Source: Bacteroidales bacterium (lineage in GTDB: Bacteria > Bacteroidota > Bacteroidia > Bacteroidales > UBA932). Taken from it: a stretch of 34,589 nucleotides of DNA. A program made the translations under genes and the position numbers. The stretch spans positions 1-34,589 of the forward strand of contig JAGAHD010000037.1 of the NCBI GenBank assembly GCA_017627255.1, read 5' to 3'. The notes beneath the pieces were generated by a model. It did no database searches, was not told where the DNA came from, and was given only the letters and a program-made list of their open reading frames with translations. Each line of letters starts with the position of its first letter. The first letter of the stretch is position 1. Shown in pieces: positions 15,583-24,050 of the stretch.

Positions 15583-17676
15583 ATGATTTGTACATCCATA
15601 CAAGGCAAGACGCTGGAGGAAATCCTCCGGATCCTGGAAAGCGGGGAGGTCGAGATGGCAGAAATCCGGCTGGACCGCTGTGACCTGTCGGAAGACGAGG
15701 TCGAAGAACTTTTTTCCACTTCGGACATTCCGCTGGTGGCAACGTGCCGCCTTTCAGAGATGGGCCGCCGCGCCCAGGCGGGGGAAGACCTCCTGCAGGA
15801 CGCCGGAGAGGCTCTCACGGCACAGGGTCTTTCCCTGTCAGAGCCGCGGAAAGGACGGAATCCTGCCGAGGAACTCGTTGAGAACCAGTTACTGAAGGCC
15901 ATCGAGGCCGGGGCGAAATATGTGGACCTGGAGGTTGAGGCCCCTCCGATGACGGGCCGCAAGATCCGTCATGCCTGCGAAGAATACGGTACCGTCCTGA
16001 TCCGTTCGTTCCACGATTTTGACGGGACGCCGCCTGCGGCGACCCTGCTGTCTGTCCTGGAGAAAGCGCGCCGTTTCGGGGGTGAGGTGGTGAAGATCGT
16101 GACGACGGCTGCCTCCCGGGAAGACGTCGAAACGGTCCTGGACCTCTACCGGGAGGCGGAGCCGGGGACGCTGGTTGCCTTCTGCATGGGGGAGGAAGGA
16201 CGGGATTCCCGGCTGGAGGCACTCCGCAGAGGCGCCCCGTTCACCTATGCCTGCCTGACGCCCCGGGAGGCGACGGCTCCCGGCCAGTGGACGACCGCAG
16301 AAATGCGCCGGGCCGTTTACGGCAGATTCCGGTTCATCGGCCCGAAGACGCTCCCGATGCCTTCTTCCAAGAGTTTTGCCCAGCGGGCTATCGTGGCAGC
16401 AGCCCTGGCGCCCGGAACCTCCCATCTTTCCGGCTATTCTCCCTGCGGGGACAATGAATCCGCCATTGCCGTGGCGCGAGCCCTGGGGGCCCGGGTGGAA
16501 GAGAATGGGTCCGAATTGTCGGTCAGCGGCATCGGCGCCCTTCCCGGGAAGCTGGATATCAATGAGATCCATACCGGAGAATCCGGATTCCTGACCCGGA
16601 TGGTCATTCCCCTCCTGTCTGTGCTGAACCGCGGTCCGGTCCGCGTGACAGGGGAAAAAACACTGCTGAACCGGCCCCTCGCCGGGGCGCATGACATCAT
16701 GGCTTCTTTCGGGGTGAGGCTTTCCCCGGAAAGGCCCGCTCCCCGGAAGGGGGACTGCTATCTCCCGCTGACGGTCAAGGGGCCGCTGATTCCGGGCCGC
16801 GCCGATATCTCCGGCAAGGGCGGATCGCAGCTCATTTCGGGCCTCCTGGCCGCCTTGCCCCTGGCAGAAGGCCGCTCCACGGTTTTTGTCCACGATCCCC
16901 GCAGCATTCCGTACATGTTCATCACAGTGGATGTGCTTCGGAAATTCGGTATTGAAATCGGTTCTGAAATGGAAGGCGGGGACGATTTCCTGCAGACCCA
17001 GGACTGGTCGCTCTGTACGGGCGTCACTTTCCGGATGCGGGGCGGCCAGCGCTATTTCCCGGCCGATTTCCGGATTGAAGGGGACTGGAGCAGTGCAGCG
17101 AACTTCCTCGTGGCGGCCGCCATCTTCGGAGAGGTCGAGGTGGAAGGGCTGGATACCCAGTCTCTCCAGGCGGATATTTCCATCATGGACATTCTCATGG
17201 ATGCCGGCGCAAGCATGTCCCAGCTTGAGGGGCCGACCCCGTCGACGGGACCGCTCCACGTGTCCCGCGCTCCGCTCTGTGCCTTCGATACCGACCTGAA
17301 CAACTGCCCGGACCTCTTCCCGATTGTGGCGGTCCTGGCGGCTTTCTGCCCGGGAGAGTCCCATATCCGCGGCGTGCAGCGCCTTCTCCACAAGGAGACG
17401 GACCGGGCGGCTGCCATCGTGGACATGCTGGAAAAGATGGGAGTCCCTGCCCGTGTCGAAGAGGATGAGATGACCGTCGAGGGCATGTCCCTGCCGCAAC
17501 GGCTGCTGACCGGGCGCCTGCTCAGGGGAGGAACGTTCACGTCCCATGGGGACCACCGCATGGTCATGGCCCTGAAAGTGGCCTCCCTCGGCGCCGGCTC
17601 TCCGGTGGAGATTGATGACACCGCCTGCGTCGCCAAGTCTTTCCCGGGTTTCCCCGCAATGTTTGAAACGTTATGA
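15583..17676 (+). CDS. Fusion of type I 3-dehydroquinate dehydratase (AroD) and EPSP synthase (AroA)
   Basis: A 697-residue single open frame carrying two shikimate enzymes. Residues 1 to about 245 are a type I dehydroquinase: AEIRLD (E27, R29), RSFHDFDGTP with catalytic H144, and EVVKIVTTA with Schiff-base lysine K171. Substrate-closing residues lie near PGQWTTAEMR. Residues about 250-697 are EPSP synthase: PSSKSFAQRA (K263), GESGFLTRM (R339), KGGSQLISGLLAALP, DWSSAANFLVAA, CPDLFPIVAVLA, HKETDRAA and HGDHRMVMAL. Both active sites look complete, so the protein should catalyse steps 3 and 6 of the pathway. The join is a short segment without a long linker. These enzymes are usually separate proteins in bacteria, and the five-domain AROM polypeptide of fungi has a different order. 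The stop overlaps the aroC start by 4 bp. Confidence 0.95.
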   Translation: MICTSIQGKTLEEILRILESGEVEMAEIRLDRCDLSEDEVEELFSTSDIPLVATCRLSEMGRRAQAGEDLLQDAGEALTAQGLSLSEPRKGRNPAEELVENQLLKAIEAGAKYVDLEVEAPPMTGRKIRHACEEYGTVLIRSFHDFDGTPPAATLLSVLEKARRFGGEVVKIVTTAASREDVETVLDLYREAEPGTLVAFCMGEEGRDSRLEALRRGAPFTYACLTPREATAPGQWTTAEMRRAVYGRFRFIGPKTLPMPSSKSFAQRAIVAAALAPGTSHLSGYSPCGDNESAIAVARALGARVEENGSELSVSGIGALPGKLDINEIHTGESGFLTRMVIPLLSVLNRGPVRVTGEKTLLNRPLAGAHDIMASFGVRLSPERPAPRKGDCYLPLTVKGPLIPGRADISGKGGSQLISGLLAALPLAEGRSTVFVHDPRSIPYMFITVDVLRKFGIEIGSEMEGGDDFLQTQDWSLCTGVTFRMRGGQRYFPADFRIEGDWSSAANFLVAAAIFGEVEVEGLDTQSLQADISIMDILMDAGASMSQLEGPTPSTGPLHVSRAPLCAFDTDLNNCPDLFPIVAVLAAFCPGESHIRGVQRLLHKETDRAAAIVDMLEKMGVPARVEEDEMTVEGMSLPQRLLTGRLLRGGTFTSHGDHRMVMALKVASLGAGSPVEIDDTACVAKSFPGFPAMFETL

Positions 17677-18704
17677 ATACATTCGGAACTATTTTCAGAG
17701 TCAGCATCTTCGGCGAATCGCACGGAGAGGAAATCGGTGTGGTCATCGATGGCGTGGAACCCGGTATCGAACTGTCCGAAAAGGATTTCATTCCGGACAT
17801 CGACCGGCGGAGGAGCGGAGCACGGGGAACGACCCCGCGCATGGAATCCGACGAGCCGCATATCCTGAGCGGCGTCTTCGAGGGACACACGACCGGTGCC
17901 CCGCTGACCCTTGTCTTCCGGAATGGCAATACGCGTTCTGCGGATTATGCGCGCCTGCGGGATGTGCCCCGGCCGGGTCATGCGGATTTTACAGCAAATG
18001 TCAAGTACGGAGGCTTCCAGGATCCGCGTGGCGGGGGGCATTTTTCCGGCCGGCTGACCCTTCCGGTCGTAGCGGCCGGTGTCGTAGCCAAGAAAGTCCT
18101 CGCGGAAACGGTGGCGGAGGAGACCCATGGCCATGTCCGTTTCAAGGCGGAAGCCCGCCTGGTGGAAATCGGAGGTGTCTGTGATCCGACGCAGTGGGAG
18201 GCCCTTCTTGCCGAAGCCCAGGCGGAGGGTGACTCTCTCGGCGGGGTGGTGGAATGTGTCGTGGACGGTCTTCCGGCCGGCCTCGGAGAACCTTTCTGGG
18301 ACAGTGTGGAGTCCTGTCTGTCCCATGCCCTTTTCGCTATTCCGGGTGTGAGGGGCGTTGAATTCGGTGACGGATTCGCCGCAGCCAGGATGAAGGGTTC
18401 GGAGCATAACGACTGCTTTACAGCCGATGGAATCGAGGGGCACGAGGGACTTGTCACGCCGGTCACGAATCACGCCGGCGGGGTGAACGGCGGTATCACC
18501 AACGGCAATCCGCTGGTGATGCGCGTTGCTTTCAAACCGACCTCCAGTATCCGGAAACCCCAGCGGACCTGGGATTTCTCGGCCGGGGAAATGACGGAAC
18601 TCAGCGTCGGCGGGCGTCATGACGTCTGCTTCGCGCTCCGCACCCCTGTCATCGTGGAGGCCATGGCCGCCATCGTCCTGGCGGACCTGATCGACCGGGG
18701 ATGA
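17673..18704 (+). CDS. aroC: Chorismate synthase
   Basis: Last step of the shikimate pathway: EPSP to chorismate using reduced FMN. The protein has 343 residues, close to the usual 350-360. Motifs include SIFGESHGEEIGVVIDG at the N-terminus, DRRRSGARGTTPR, RPGHADFTANVKYGGFQDPR, GGGHFSGRLT, VTNHAGGVNGGITNG and GRHDVCFALR. The start overlaps the aroD-aroA stop (ATGA) and its stop overlaps the following GH92 start (ATGA), so it is translationally coupled on both sides. Confidence 0.97.
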   Translation: MNTFGTIFRVSIFGESHGEEIGVVIDGVEPGIELSEKDFIPDIDRRRSGARGTTPRMESDEPHILSGVFEGHTTGAPLTLVFRNGNTRSADYARLRDVPRPGHADFTANVKYGGFQDPRGGGHFSGRLTLPVVAAGVVAKKVLAETVAEETHGHVRFKAEARLVEIGGVCDPTQWEALLAEAQAEGDSLGGVVECVVDGLPAGLGEPFWDSVESCLSHALFAIPGVRGVEFGDGFAAARMKGSEHNDCFTADGIEGHEGLVTPVTNHAGGVNGGITNGNPLVMRVAFKPTSSIRKPQRTWDFSAGEMTELSVGGRHDVCFALRTPVIVEAMAAIVLADLIDRG

Positions 18705-20791
18705 GACTCCTGGTCCTGTTTATCCTGGCCTTTTCGGTCGTCTCCCGCGTGGATACGCGCGTGGGGACCGCTGCCAGCACGTCCCCGACTTCCAGCATCT
18801 TCGGCTCGGACGGAGAGGTGTACGGCAACACCCTCCCCTGTGTGACGGAGCCCCGCGGACATACATTCTGGACTCCCCAGACCCGCCAGACGGAACAGAA
18901 AGGGATCAGCCCCTATTATTATGGGGACACCGAGTTCCTCGGGTTCCGCGCATCCCACTGGCTGGTCGGCGGGGCAACGCAGGACTATGGCTCCTTCGCC
19001 CTCCTTCCTTCGGACCATCCGCTTCCGATGGACCATGCCGGGGAGGTGGCGACTCCGTCGTATTACGGGATTACCCTGGGCGGCCGCAGGTTTGAAATGA
19101 CGGGCCGTTCCCATAGTGCCATTTTTCGGTTGGAGGACTGTGAATATCTGAAAATCACCGTGTTGAGTGATGAAGGAGAAGGAAGGATATCTGTCTCCGG
19201 CCGGGAGATTTCCGGCAGTAATCCCGTTCATCGGATTTATCAGGGGCTGGGACAGCCGGCTGGTTTCGCAGGACATTTCGTCGTGGTGGCAGATTCCGGT
19301 TTCGAAGTAGTCGAGACGGTTCCGGGAGAGAGCGTACTGATCCGTTTCCCGGGAAAAGGGGTTCACCTGGTTAAGGCGGCCTCCTCGTTCCGGAGCGTGG
19401 AGGGAGCGCGTGCCAATCTGGAGGCGGAGATTCCGGATTGGGATTTCTGCAGGATCCGCGACACCCTGACAGGCATTTGGGAGAAACAGCTTTCCCGGGT
19501 GGAGGCCGTCGGGCCTGATCCGGAGACGGTGACTCATTTTTATGGCTCGCTCTGGCGCGCTTCCCTGCTTCCCCGGACGGTGAGTGATGCAGAGGAGAGC
19601 CCGGATTATGACGATTTCTCCCTCTGGGACACCTACCGTGCCCTGCATCCGCTCCTGACCATCCTGGAACCCCGGCAGGTCGGCGGGATGATCCAGGCCC
19701 TTCTTCGAAAGTACGACCGGGGCGGATGGCTGCCGGTCTTTCCGTGTTGGGGAAGTTATACCAGTGCGATGATTGGAGATCACGCCATTTCGATGATTTG
19801 CGACGCTTACCTGAAAGGGATCCGGAATTTCGATGTCCGGAAAGCTTACCGGGCCATGCGGCACAACGCCTTTGATTCTCCCGGCGAAGCGTCGGAGGAG
19901 TACCGGGACGGGCGGGGCCGCCGTGCTCTCCAGTCTTATCTCCGGTATGGTTATCTGCCGTTGGAAGAGGAGGTTCCGTTCGCTTTTCATTCGCGTGAGC
20001 AGGTTTCCCGGACCCTGGAGTATGCTTATGATGACTGGTGTCTGTCCCGTGTCGCGCTGCGCCGGCTCCATCTGTGGGATTATCTGGCGCTGCGCCGCCG
20101 CAGCCGTAGCTGGCGGAACGTCTTCGATCCTGTCACGAAATACCCCCAGGGCCGCTATGCCGACGGTTCATTCCTTCAGGAAGACAACTATCTGGAAAAG
20201 ACTTCTTTCATTACGGAAGGGACGCCCTGTCATTACAGCTGGTATGTTCCCCACGACGTAGAAGGCCTGGTCCGCCTGATCGGAAGGGAAACCTTCACCG
20301 AGAGGCTGGATTCGATGTTTTCCTGCCACCGCTACTGGCACGGGAACGAACCGTGCCACCAGGTCGCCTGGCTCTATGATTATATCGGGCAGCCGGAAAA
20401 GACACAGGCGGCTGTCCGGCAGATCCTGCGGAGCGAGTACCGCAATGATCCGGGAGGCCTCAGCGGGAATGATGATGCCGGGGCCATGAGCGCGTGGTAT
20501 GTTTTCGGTTGCCTGGGGTTCTATCCGGTCTGTCCCGGAAGCGGGGAATATGCTCTCGGCGCTCCCGCTTTTTCGGAGGCGGTTCTCCACCTGGAAAACG
20601 GGAAAACGTTCCGTATCGTGGCGGAGAATCTCTCCGAAAAGAATTGTTTCGTCCATTCGGTCCGCCTGAACGGCCGTCTCCTGTGGGATGCGAAGACCCG
20701 CCGCGGTCGTCCCTTCCTCTCGCATAAGGCTCTTTCCCGTGGCGGTACGCTGGTTTTCGAGATGGGAGAGCTGGAGACCGTCGGTATTTGA
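18701..20791 (+). CDS. Glycoside hydrolase family 92 alpha-mannosidase
   Basis: Exo-alpha-mannosidase family, Ca2+-dependent and inverting. The protein has 696 residues with a hydrophobic N-terminus (about 2-15) that could be a signal peptide; there is no lipobox. Family-diagnostic motifs include FSLWDTYRALHP, HGNEPCHQVAWLYDYIGQP (E550 is the expected general acid) and GLSGNDDAGAMSAWYVFGCLGFYPV with D591/D592 in the catalytic-base region. GSGEYALGAPAFSEA and the C-terminal beta-sandwich segment follow. It likely trims alpha-mannose from N-glycans or mannans. Its start overlaps the chorismate synthase stop by 4 bp, an odd partner for a secreted glycosidase. No separate promoter is visible. The linkage specificity cannot be read by eye. 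Confidence 0.92.
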   Translation: MRLLVLFILAFSVVSRVDTRVGTAASTSPTSSIFGSDGEVYGNTLPCVTEPRGHTFWTPQTRQTEQKGISPYYYGDTEFLGFRASHWLVGGATQDYGSFALLPSDHPLPMDHAGEVATPSYYGITLGGRRFEMTGRSHSAIFRLEDCEYLKITVLSDEGEGRISVSGREISGSNPVHRIYQGLGQPAGFAGHFVVVADSGFEVVETVPGESVLIRFPGKGVHLVKAASSFRSVEGARANLEAEIPDWDFCRIRDTLTGIWEKQLSRVEAVGPDPETVTHFYGSLWRASLLPRTVSDAEESPDYDDFSLWDTYRALHPLLTILEPRQVGGMIQALLRKYDRGGWLPVFPCWGSYTSAMIGDHAISMICDAYLKGIRNFDVRKAYRAMRHNAFDSPGEASEEYRDGRGRRALQSYLRYGYLPLEEEVPFAFHSREQVSRTLEYAYDDWCLSRVALRRLHLWDYLALRRRSRSWRNVFDPVTKYPQGRYADGSFLQEDNYLEKTSFITEGTPCHYSWYVPHDVEGLVRLIGRETFTERLDSMFSCHRYWHGNEPCHQVAWLYDYIGQPEKTQAAVRQILRSEYRNDPGGLSGNDDAGAMSAWYVFGCLGFYPVCPGSGEYALGAPAFSEAVLHLENGKTFRIVAENLSEKNCFVHSVRLNGRLLWDAKTRRGRPFLSHKALSRGGTLVFEMGELETVGI

Positions 20792-20832
20792 CGGTAGGAA
20801 TACCTCCCGGTTCCAGTGTAGCAATGTCTGCT

Positions 20833-20864
20833 TTTGATTTTCACAAAAAGTTAGCTTAACTTTG
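20833..20864 (+). promoter_or_regulatory. sufB promoter
   Basis: A -33 TTTG (20833-20836), a 20-bp spacer and TAACTTTG (20857-20864) fit both Bacteroidetes promoter elements. The sufB ATG follows only 7 bases later, predicting a leader of a few nucleotides. Confidence 0.75.
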
Positions 20865-20871
20865 CAATCCT

Positions 20872-22320
20872 ATGGACCGTAACGAAGAAAACAAAATAAT
20901 CGAAGAATTCACTTCCGGCGAGTACAAGGAGGGGTTTGTGACGGATGTGGAGCAGGATTTTGTCCCGAAAGGGCTCAACGAGGAAATTATCCGGACGATT
21001 TCTTCCCTGAAGGAGGAACCGCAGTGGCTGCTCGACTTCCGGCTGGACGCCTTCCGGAAATGGCAGGGGATGAAGATGCCGGAGTGGGCCCATCTGGATA
21101 TGCCGTCCATTGATTTCCAAGATATTATCTATTACGCGGCGCCGAAAAAGGACAAGGACCGTCCCAAGGAGATTGACCCCAAACTGGCGGAGACCTTCGA
21201 AAAACTGGGCATTCCGCTCAAGGAGAGGGACGTGCTGGCGGGAGTGGTGGCCGTGGATGCCGTGTTCGATTCCGTGTCCGTGACGACGACCTTCCGGAAG
21301 ACGCTTTCAGAAATGGGAATCATTTTCTGTTCGTTCTCCGAAGCGGTGAAGGAGCATCCGGACCTGGTACGGAAATACCTGGCGACGGTCGTCCCTTCCG
21401 GGGACAATTATTTCGCTGCCCTGAACAGCGCCGTGTTCTCTGACGGATCGTTCTGCTACATCCCGAAGGGCGTTCGCTGTCCAATGGATCTCAGCAGCTA
21501 TTTCCGGATCAATGCCCGTGGGACCGGCCAGTTCGAGCGTACCCTCATCGTGGCGGATGAAGGCTCCTATGTGAGTTACATGGAGGGCTGTACCGCACCG
21601 ATGCGGGATGAGCAGCAGCTCCATGCCGCCGTGGTGGAAATTATCGTGGAAAAAGATGCCGATGTGAAATATTCGACCGTCCAGAACTGGTATCCGGGCG
21701 ACGCGGAGGGGAAAGGCGGTATCCTGAACCTCGTGACCAAGCGCGGCATCTGCAAGGGAAGCGGCTCTCACTTGAGCTGGACCCAGGTGGAGACCGGTTC
21801 CGCCATCACGTGGAAATATCCTTCCACGATCCTGAAAGGGGACCATTCCGCTTCGGAATTCTATTCGGTGGCCGTGACGAACAATTTCCAGCAGGCCGAC
21901 ACCGGCACCAAAATGATCCATATCGGACGGGATACCCGGAGCCGGATCGTGTCGAAGGGCATTTCGGCCGGTCGCAGCCAGAACAGCTACCGTGGCCTGG
22001 TCCGGATGAATGCCGGGGCACGGAACGCCCGCAATTACTCCCAGTGCGACAGCCTCCTGATCGGTTCGAAATGCGGGGCTCATACCTTCCCGGTCATCCG
22101 GTCGGACAATCCGACGGCGGTGGTGGAGCATGAGGCCACGACGTCCAAGATCAGCGAGGACCAGCTTTTCTATTGTAACCAGCGGGGGATCGGCCCGGAG
22201 GAAGCCGTGGGGCTCATCGTGAACGGATATGCCCGGGAAGTGCTGTCCCGCCTGCCCATGGAGTTTGCCGTGGAGGCCCAGAAACTGCTGCAAGTTTCCC
22301 TTGAAGGTTCTGTCGGATAA
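20872..22320 (+). CDS. sufB: Fe-S cluster assembly scaffold SufB
   Basis: Scaffold subunit of the SufBCD complex that builds Fe-S clusters; cytoplasmic. The protein has 482 residues, the usual length. The N-terminal region has [20 protein letters not shown]. The beta-helix core contains [20 protein letters not shown] and [21 protein letters not shown]. The cysteine and glutamate equivalent to E. coli C405 and E434 are C392 (SQCDSLL) and E421 ([10 protein letters not shown]), with identical 29-residue spacing; H420 is also kept. The stop overlaps the start of the PnuC-like gene by 1 bp, so the usual SufBCD order is interrupted. Confidence 0.97.
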   Translation: MDRNEENKIIEEFTSGEYKEGFVTDVEQDFVPKGLNEEIIRTISSLKEEPQWLLDFRLDAFRKWQGMKMPEWAHLDMPSIDFQDIIYYAAPKKDKDRPKEIDPKLAETFEKLGIPLKERDVLAGVVAVDAVFDSVSVTTTFRKTLSEMGIIFCSFSEAVKEHPDLVRKYLATVVPSGDNYFAALNSAVFSDGSFCYIPKGVRCPMDLSSYFRINARGTGQFERTLIVADEGSYVSYMEGCTAPMRDEQQLHAAVVEIIVEKDADVKYSTVQNWYPGDAEGKGGILNLVTKRGICKGSGSHLSWTQVETGSAITWKYPSTILKGDHSASEFYSVAVTNNFQQADTGTKMIHIGRDTRSRIVSKGISAGRSQNSYRGLVRMNAGARNARNYSQCDSLLIGSKCGAHTFPVIRSDNPTAVVEHEATTSKISEDQLFYCNQRGIGPEEAVGLIVNGYAREVLSRLPMEFAVEAQKLLQVSLEGSVG

Positions 22321-22949
22321 TGGAATGGACGGACATCATACTTTTTTCGCTTGGCGGCCGTCCGGTGCTGCTGGTGGACCTGGTGAGTTCCCTGCTGGGC
22401 CTCACGTGTGTTTTCCTGGCGGGACGTAACTCGAAGTACAATTTCTGGGTGGGGTACCTGTACACCGCCTCGCTGTTTTTCCTGTTCTGGAACCGCAGCC
22501 TGTACGCCAGCCTGCTGCTGCAGCCGATTTCCCTTTCGATCAATGTCATGGGACATTGGAGATGGACGCATCCGAAGGAGTCGGAACGCTCGTCGGAAGA
22601 CGGGAACAAATTGAAAGTGAGCATGCTCTCATGGCGCCAGAGGGGCTTTACGATGGCGGCTATCCTATTGGTTGCCCTGGTCTGGGGCTGGGTGATGAAA
22701 GCGCTTTTCCCAACCAATCCAGCTCCCTATCTCGACTGTTGCGTGACAGTGCTGATCCTGACGGCCCAGCTCCTTTCCGCCCTCAAGAAATGGGATTGCT
22801 GGGTTGCCTGGCTGCTGGTGAACATTACGCAGCTGATCCTGCATATCCGTGTCGGCAATGTGTTCATGCCCATCGTGAGCGCCCTGTACTTGGTGAACGG
22901 CCTGTGGTCGCTCGCATCGTGGTGGAAACTGTATAAGAAGAACGGTTAG
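22320..22949 (+). CDS. PnuC-family vitamin/nucleoside transporter
   Basis: A 209-residue polytopic inner-membrane protein with about seven hydrophobic segments. PnuC-family features are NSKYNFWVGYLYTASLFFLFW, the ASLLLQPISLSINVMGHWRW segment, and WVAWLLVN at 161-168. The last is the WxxWxxxN signature that lines the substrate site in PnuC/PnuT transporters. The family facilitates uptake of nicotinamide riboside or, in PnuT relatives, thiamine. No TPP riboswitch, NrtR site or NAD/thiamine salvage gene is nearby, so the substrate is open. It is coupled to sufB by a TAATG overlap and sits between sufB and sufC, which is unusual. Confidence 0.83.
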   Translation: MEWTDIILFSLGGRPVLLVDLVSSLLGLTCVFLAGRNSKYNFWVGYLYTASLFFLFWNRSLYASLLLQPISLSINVMGHWRWTHPKESERSSEDGNKLKVSMLSWRQRGFTMAAILLVALVWGWVMKALFPTNPAPYLDCCVTVLILTAQLLSALKKWDCWVAWLLVNITQLILHIRVGNVFMPIVSALYLVNGLWSLASWWKLYKKNG

Positions 22950-22952
22950 GAT

Positions 22953-23276
22953 TTAAGGAAGAAAATCCCGAACCTGAATCAGCTCTTTTTCCCTGGAGGA
23001 CGAGTAGGCGTAAAGGATGCCTCTTGAGAAATCAACCGTAAAGGTGTCAATAGGGAGGGAACTCCGTTTCCGTTTCAGCAGATTCCCTTTCCAGTCAAAG
23101 ATTTGGAACTCCATTTTCCCGTACAAGGTGACGATATACCGCTCATCGGAACAGGGATATGTCCCGTAGTAGACTTTTTTCAGGACGGGACAAAACGTCA
23201 TTTCTGGGCTTTGGTTGACTTTTGCAGGGCTTTTTCCTGATAGTCCCACCCTTGTTGAGGACGGATAATGAATCAA
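22953..23276 (-). pseudogene. C-terminal remnant of a TolB-like 6-bladed beta-propeller protein (BF3164-type)
   Basis: The open frame on the minus strand gives 107 residues ending RDFLP. The segment YIVTLYGKMEFQIFDWKG, then LPIDTFTVDFSRGILYAYSS, resembles the last blades of Bacteroidetes BF3164-type lipoproteins (pattern: YIYALY, FDWEGNP, FTVDE, LYA). No signal peptide or N-terminal blades exist; the frame runs toward the sufC promoter and stops. The bases here are visibly more AT-rich than the suf genes. The best reading is a decayed fragment left after deletion. A short expressed protein cannot be excluded. Confidence 0.45.
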
Positions 23277-23285
23277 TAAAATTCC

Positions 23286-23293
23286 TATCTTTG
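23286..23293 (+). promoter_or_regulatory. sufC promoter -7 box
   Basis: TATCTTTG is a perfect TAnnTTTG, 9 bases before the sufC ATG at 23303. No convincing -33 element is seen. It would give sufC-sufD expression independent of sufB. Confidence 0.55.
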
Positions 23294-23302
23294 CAATCGA
23301 AT

Positions 23303-24046
23303 ATGGATACTTTGTTGGAAATACGAAACCTTCACGCCCGGATCGGGGAGAAGGAGATATTGAAAGGAATCGACCTGACAGTCGGACGCGGCGAGATTCA
23401 CGCGGTCATGGGGCCGAACGGTGCGGGCAAGTCCACGCTGAATGCCGTGCTGACCGGCCGGCCTGATTATGAGGTCACGGAAGGAACGGTGCTCTATGAC
23501 GGGAAAGACTTGCTGGCCATGTCTCCGGAAGAACGCAGCTGTGCGGGCCTGTTCCTGAGTTTCCAGTACCCGGTGGAGATTCCCGGGGTGACGATCACGG
23601 CTTTCATGAAGGCTGCGATCCAGGCGCGGCGCAAGGCGCAGGGACTGGAAGAGATGAAGACCGCCGACTTCCTCAAGTTGCTCAAGCAGAAGATGGCTTT
23701 TGTACAGATGAAGCCGGAATTTTCGAAGCGGGAGGTCAACGTCGGTTTTTCCGGCGGTGAGAAAAAGCGCAATGAGATCTTCCAGATGGCTATGCTCGAT
23801 CCCGTGCTGTCCATCCTCGACGAGACGGACTCGGGTCTTGACGTAGATGCCCTTAAAATTGTCGCGGACGGAGTCAAGGCCCTCCACACCCCTGAAAAAT
23901 CGGCCATCATCATCACGCATTACCAGAAACTGCTGGAGTACGTGGCACCGGATGTGGTCCATGTCCTGAAGGACGGCCGTATCGTCCGTACGGGCGGACG
24001 GGAACTGATCGATGCGATTGAGAAGGACGGATTTGACCAGTTCTGA
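23303..24046 (+). CDS. sufC: Fe-S cluster assembly ATPase SufC
   Basis: ABC-type ATPase of the SufBCD complex, 247 residues from MDTLLEIRNLHARIGEKEIL. An upstream in-frame ATG at 23222 is rejected because it precedes the promoter box. Walker A is MGPNGAGKST (36-45), the Q-loop is FLSFQYPVEIPG, the signature is FSGGEKKRNEI and Walker B is LSILDETDSGLD, where the E-to-D-D pattern matches SufC. The H-loop is IIITHYQKLL. sufD follows after 4 bp. Confidence 0.97.
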   Translation: MDTLLEIRNLHARIGEKEILKGIDLTVGRGEIHAVMGPNGAGKSTLNAVLTGRPDYEVTEGTVLYDGKDLLAMSPEERSCAGLFLSFQYPVEIPGVTITAFMKAAIQARRKAQGLEEMKTADFLKLLKQKMAFVQMKPEFSKREVNVGFSGGEKKRNEIFQMAMLDPVLSILDETDSGLDVDALKIVADGVKALHTPEKSAIIITHYQKLLEYVAPDVVHVLKDGRIVRTGGRELIDAIEKDGFDQF

Positions 24047-24050
24047 CGCC

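Noticed and set aside
22320..22330. Possible TPP riboswitch or vitamin-responsive element before the PnuC-like gene
   Set aside because: The gene overlaps the sufB stop, so there is no room for a leader element and none is seen inside sufB.
23222..23302. Upstream start for sufC at 23222
   Set aside because: It precedes the TATCTTTG box at 23286, and the extra 27 residues are not part of SufC; MDTLLEIRNL is the normal start.
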